From: GCA-003244245 sp032230565
GTDB taxonomy: Bacteria > Actinomycetota > Actinomycetes > Mycobacteriales > Pseudonocardiaceae
NCBI GenBank assembly: GCA_032230565.1
Contig: JAVXWL010000140.1
Coordinates: 1-8,722, forward strand
Length of the DNA stretch: 8,722 nucleotides
Direction: 5' to 3'
Below are positions 6,406 through 8,722 of this stretch, piece by piece. Position numbers and translations under genes: made by a program. The notes under the pieces were generated by a model, which saw only the letters and a program-made list of their open reading frames with translations, did not search any database and was not told the DNA's origin. Positions within the stretch are counted from its first letter, which is position 1, and each line of letters opens with the position of its first letter.

Positions 6406-7824
6406 TTAGGGGTGAACGGCGGTCAGGCGGGCGATGGCGGATAGCGGGATGGTTAGCCACAGGGGGCGGTTGCCGTGCTCGTAGGCGACTTCGTAGAGGG
6501 CCTTGTCCAGCTCGAAGGCACGCAGCAGGACGGCCTGCTTGCGAGGGTCGGGGGCGACTTGGGCATAGCCGTCGCAGAAGGCGTCCTGGTTACGGGTACT
6601 CCAGGCCAGTGCCACGGCGGCGCGCTGCTCGGCGTCGGCCTCGCCCAGCGGCAGATGGTTGGCGGCGTAGTCCAACGAGCGCAGCATCGCGGCGACGTCA
6701 CGCAGTGGAGACGCGGGGGCATCGCGGTCGGCGACCGGCACCATCGGCTCACCCTCAAAGTCGATCAGTATCCAGCCAGTGACGCTGCGTAGCACTTGAC
6801 CGAGGTGTAGGTCACCATGCACGTGCTGCAACGGCAACGGGCCTTCGAGACCGCGCACCGCGTTGAATGCCGCACGCAGTTCATCGGCGTACGGGGCCAG
6901 CTCCGGGACTTGCCCTAAGACCTCCGCCAGCCTGCGGTGCATAGCATCGGCCACCACGTCGAGATAGCCGGCTGGGGCGGCAGAGCTGCCCAGCGCGGTG
7001 GCCAGGTCGTTATGCACGGTGGCCACCACGTGGCCCAGGCGGTGCGCCTCGGAGGCGAAATCACCACCGACGTCCGCAGGGTCGGCATGTTCGGCGGAGC
7101 CAGGTGCGCCGTCGAGGAGGATGCTCTCCGCGAGCAGATCCCGCACGCTCGCGGTGGCCATCGCCCAGCCATCGGCGGCATTGCGCAGATACTCGCTGAG
7201 CATTCCGAAGGCGGCTATGTCGGCCTCGCCGGCGCCACTCAGTGAACCTTCGATGCTGCCCAGTGGTGTGGCGATGTGCTGACACCCCACCGCGGCCAAC
7301 GCGCGGTGTAGCTCGAGGTCCCGGTTGCGACCCGCGGCCACCTTGCGGAACAGCTTGAGGATGTAGGTCTGCCCGTATATCAGCGAGGTGTTCGACTGCT
7401 CTGCCCCCACCGGGCGGGAGCGCTGCTCGGTATCGAGCGTGACGCCCGGCTCGGTGGCGAAACGCAGCCCTTGGATCTCGATGCCGCGGGCCATCAGCTC
7501 CAGCAGTACGGCGGTGAGCTCCACGTCGTGCACCGCCTGGTACACCGCTTGGTCACCGCTGGCGGCCACCCAGGCGTGCCCGAGGTTCTCGGGCAAGTCG
7601 CTGCGCACGCCGAGTAGGAATTGGTAGCGGTCCCGGGGAAGCTCACCCTGGTCGACCTCGATAACGGCGTGCACCAGCCGCGGATCCGCGCCGGCGAGGT
7701 CGGTGGCGCGGAGCGGGATGATCGCGTGAATCGGACGGCCCTTACCGCTGAACCAGCGCTGCTCTGGCAACACCGCCGCTAGCGAGGCGGCGATGTCGGA
7801 GACCAGATCGACAGCACTGATCAC
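6406..7824 (-). CDS. mak: Maltokinase Mak (Pep2)
   Basis: A complete 472-residue protein that phosphorylates maltose with ATP to alpha-maltose-1-phosphate, the donor for GlgE. It has the bilobed aminoglycoside-phosphotransferase-like kinase fold with the maltokinase N-terminal cap (about 1-110, including QRWFSGKGR). Visible motifs are the nucleotide loop VGAEQSNTS (139-147), Lys157 in ILKLFRK, the catalytic-loop HGDLHLGQ (336-343, Asp338 the presumed base) and the metal-binding DFEGEP (355-360) in place of DFG. The length is close to the mycobacterial enzyme (about 455). The GTG start overlaps the treS stop as GTGA (7821-7824), which implies translational coupling; no strong Shine-Dalgarno precedes it. 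This fits the known physical Mak-TreS complex in mycobacteria, where coupling would keep subunit ratios even. The product is unlikely to be a general aminoglycoside kinase, because the cap region and the neighbours are specific to the GlgE pathway. Confidence 0.95.
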   Translation of the reverse strand: MISAVDLVSDIAASLAAVLPEQRWFSGKGRPIHAIIPLRATDLAGADPRLVHAVIEVDQGELPRDRYQFLLGVRSDLPENLGHAWVAASGDQAVYQAVHDVELTAVLLELMARGIEIQGLRFATEPGVTLDTEQRSRPVGAEQSNTSLIYGQTYILKLFRKVAAGRNRDLELHRALAAVGCQHIATPLGSIEGSLSGAGEADIAAFGMLSEYLRNAADGWAMATASVRDLLAESILLDGAPGSAEHADPADVGGDFASEAHRLGHVVATVHNDLATALGSSAAPAGYLDVVADAMHRRLAEVLGQVPELAPYADELRAAFNAVRGLEGPLPLQHVHGDLHLGQVLRSVTGWILIDFEGEPMVPVADRDAPASPLRDVAAMLRSLDYAANHLPLGEADAEQRAAVALAWSTRNQDAFCDGYAQVAPDPRKQAVLLRAFELDKALYEVAYEHGNRPLWLTIPLSAIARLTAVHP

Positions 7825-8722
7825 GCGTCACGCCCGATGTCTGGCAGCACGATCTGGAACCAGTAGAAACCGTGGCCGGGCAACGTGAGCAGGTAGGGCA
7901 GCTCACCAATCGGCGGAAAACGCACGCCGCCGGTCAGCTCGACCGGGACGCCCCCGGCATACTCGGACAGGTCGAGCTCCACCGGTTGAGGGAAGCGGGA
8001 CAGGTTGTTGATGCACATGACGAGATCGTCGCCGGTGTCATGGTTGCCGACATGGTGGCGGCGGTAAGCCAGCACGCTTGGGTTGGACGAGCCGAGCTCG
8101 TTGAAGTCGCCCAGGCCGAACGCCGGGTGTTCGCGGCGCACGTGGATCATCCGCCGGGTCCAGTTCAGCAGCGACTGCGTTGAGGCCGACTGCGCCTCGA
8201 CATTGATCGCTTGGAACCCGTACACCGGATCCATGATTACCGGCAGGTATATGCGCCCCGGATCGCACCGGGAGAATCCCGCGTTGCGGTCCGGAGTCCA
8301 CTGCATCGGGGTGCGCACCGCATCCCGGTCGCCGAGCCAGATATTGTCCCCCATCCCAATCTCGTCACCGTAGTACAGCACGGGGGAACCGGGCAACGAC
8401 AGCAGTAACGCAGTGAACAACTCCAGCTGGTTACGGTCGTTGTCCAGCAGTGGCGCCAGCCGCCGACGGATGCCGATATTCGCCCGCATCCGAGGGTCCT
8501 TGACGTACTCGCTATACATGTAGTCGCGTTCCTCGTCGGTGACCATTTCCAGGGTCAGCTCGTCGTGGTTGCGCAGGAAGATGCCCCACTGGGCACCGGA
8601 CGGGATGGCGGGAGTCTGGGCCAGGATCTCCGAGATCGGGAACCGGGACTCCCGGCGGACTGCCATAAAGATGCGCGGCATCAGCGGGAAATGAAAGGCC
8701 ATGTGGGCTTCGTCGCCGCCCA
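7821..8722 (-). CDS. treS: Trehalose synthase TreS (maltose/trehalose isomerase), 5' end outside window
   Basis: The C-terminal 300 residues of a GH13 enzyme that interconverts maltose and trehalose by an intramolecular glucosyl swap. The frame stays open to base 8722, and the residues before the internal ATG at 8702 (GGDEAHMAFHFPLMPRIF) are the conserved TreS motif, so that ATG is not the start. The fragment holds the end of the TIM barrel with NHDE (8559-8570; its Asp is the third catalytic carboxylate), LYYGDEIGMGDNIWLGDRD, RTPMQW and RRMIHVRREHPAFG, followed by the C-terminal beta domain ending near GFYWFQI. The nucleophile Asp and acid/base Glu lie beyond the right edge. Mycobacterial TreS is about 600 residues, so roughly half is visible. 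The stop overlaps the mak start by four bases. In the GlgE pathway TreS supplies maltose to Mak. glgE commonly lies just upstream in this gene order, so it is expected past 8722 (inference). Confidence 0.96.
   Translation of the reverse strand, partial: GGDEAHMAFHFPLMPRIFMAVRRESRFPISEILAQTPAIPSGAQWGIFLRNHDELTLEMVTDEERDYMYSEYVKDPRMRANIGIRRRLAPLLDNDRNQLELFTALLLSLPGSPVLYYGDEIGMGDNIWLGDRDAVRTPMQWTPDRNAGFSRCDPGRIYLPVIMDPVYGFQAINVEAQSASTQSLLNWTRRMIHVRREHPAFGLGDFNELGSSNPSVLAYRRHHVGNHDTGDDLVMCINNLSRFPQPVELDLSEYAGGVPVELTGGVRFPPIGELPYLLTLPGHGFYWFQIVLPDIGRDA

Noticed and set aside
7821..8702. treS as a short, complete gene starting at ATG 8702.
   Set aside because: The frame stays open to the edge and the residues just before that ATG are conserved TreS sequence, so it is a partial gene.

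Overview
This G+C-rich window reads as chromosomal DNA from an actinomycete, most likely Mycobacteriales or Pseudonocardiales. The evidence is GTG starts on four of the five genes with a visible start (all four that are complete, with one glgB start in doubt), proteins that resemble mycobacterial GlgB, Mak and TreS, and a separate acyl-CoA mutase large chain of the kind common in non-mycobacterial actinomycetes. The exact genus cannot be fixed by eye. No tRNA, rRNA, CRISPR array, insertion sequence or phage gene is visible. Coding density is very high: the longest gap between genes is 78 bp.

Layout. The left arm is on the + strand: the 3' part of an acyl-CoA (methylmalonyl-CoA-like) mutase large subunit (1-906), then a thioredoxin-TPR protein of the CnoX/YbbN type (954-1910). 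The right arm runs on the - strand and, in transcription order, is treS (3' part, 8722-7821), mak (7824-6406), glgB (6327-4135), and a PAS-GGDEF-EAL cyclic-di-GMP-type protein (4083-1912). The two arms meet tail to tail with one base between the stop codons.

Function. TreS interconverts maltose and trehalose, Mak phosphorylates maltose to maltose-1-phosphate, GlgE (not in the window, expected just beyond the right edge) would polymerise it, and GlgB adds alpha-1,6 branches. The right arm is therefore most of a trehalose-to-alpha-glucan (GlgE) pathway operon. treS and mak overlap by four bases; the later gaps are 78 and 51 bp.

The most unusual point is the last gene of that operon: a second-messenger protein whose EAL domain has lost most catalytic residues and whose GGDEF domain carries an altered signature (GADEY) and no RxxD inhibitory site. 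This suggests a non-hydrolytic c-di-GMP synthase or sensor tied to alpha-glucan metabolism. Two RNA hairpins flank the thioredoxin gene: one upstream overlaps its Shine-Dalgarno sequence, and one starts just after its stop codon, inside the end of the opposing gene.
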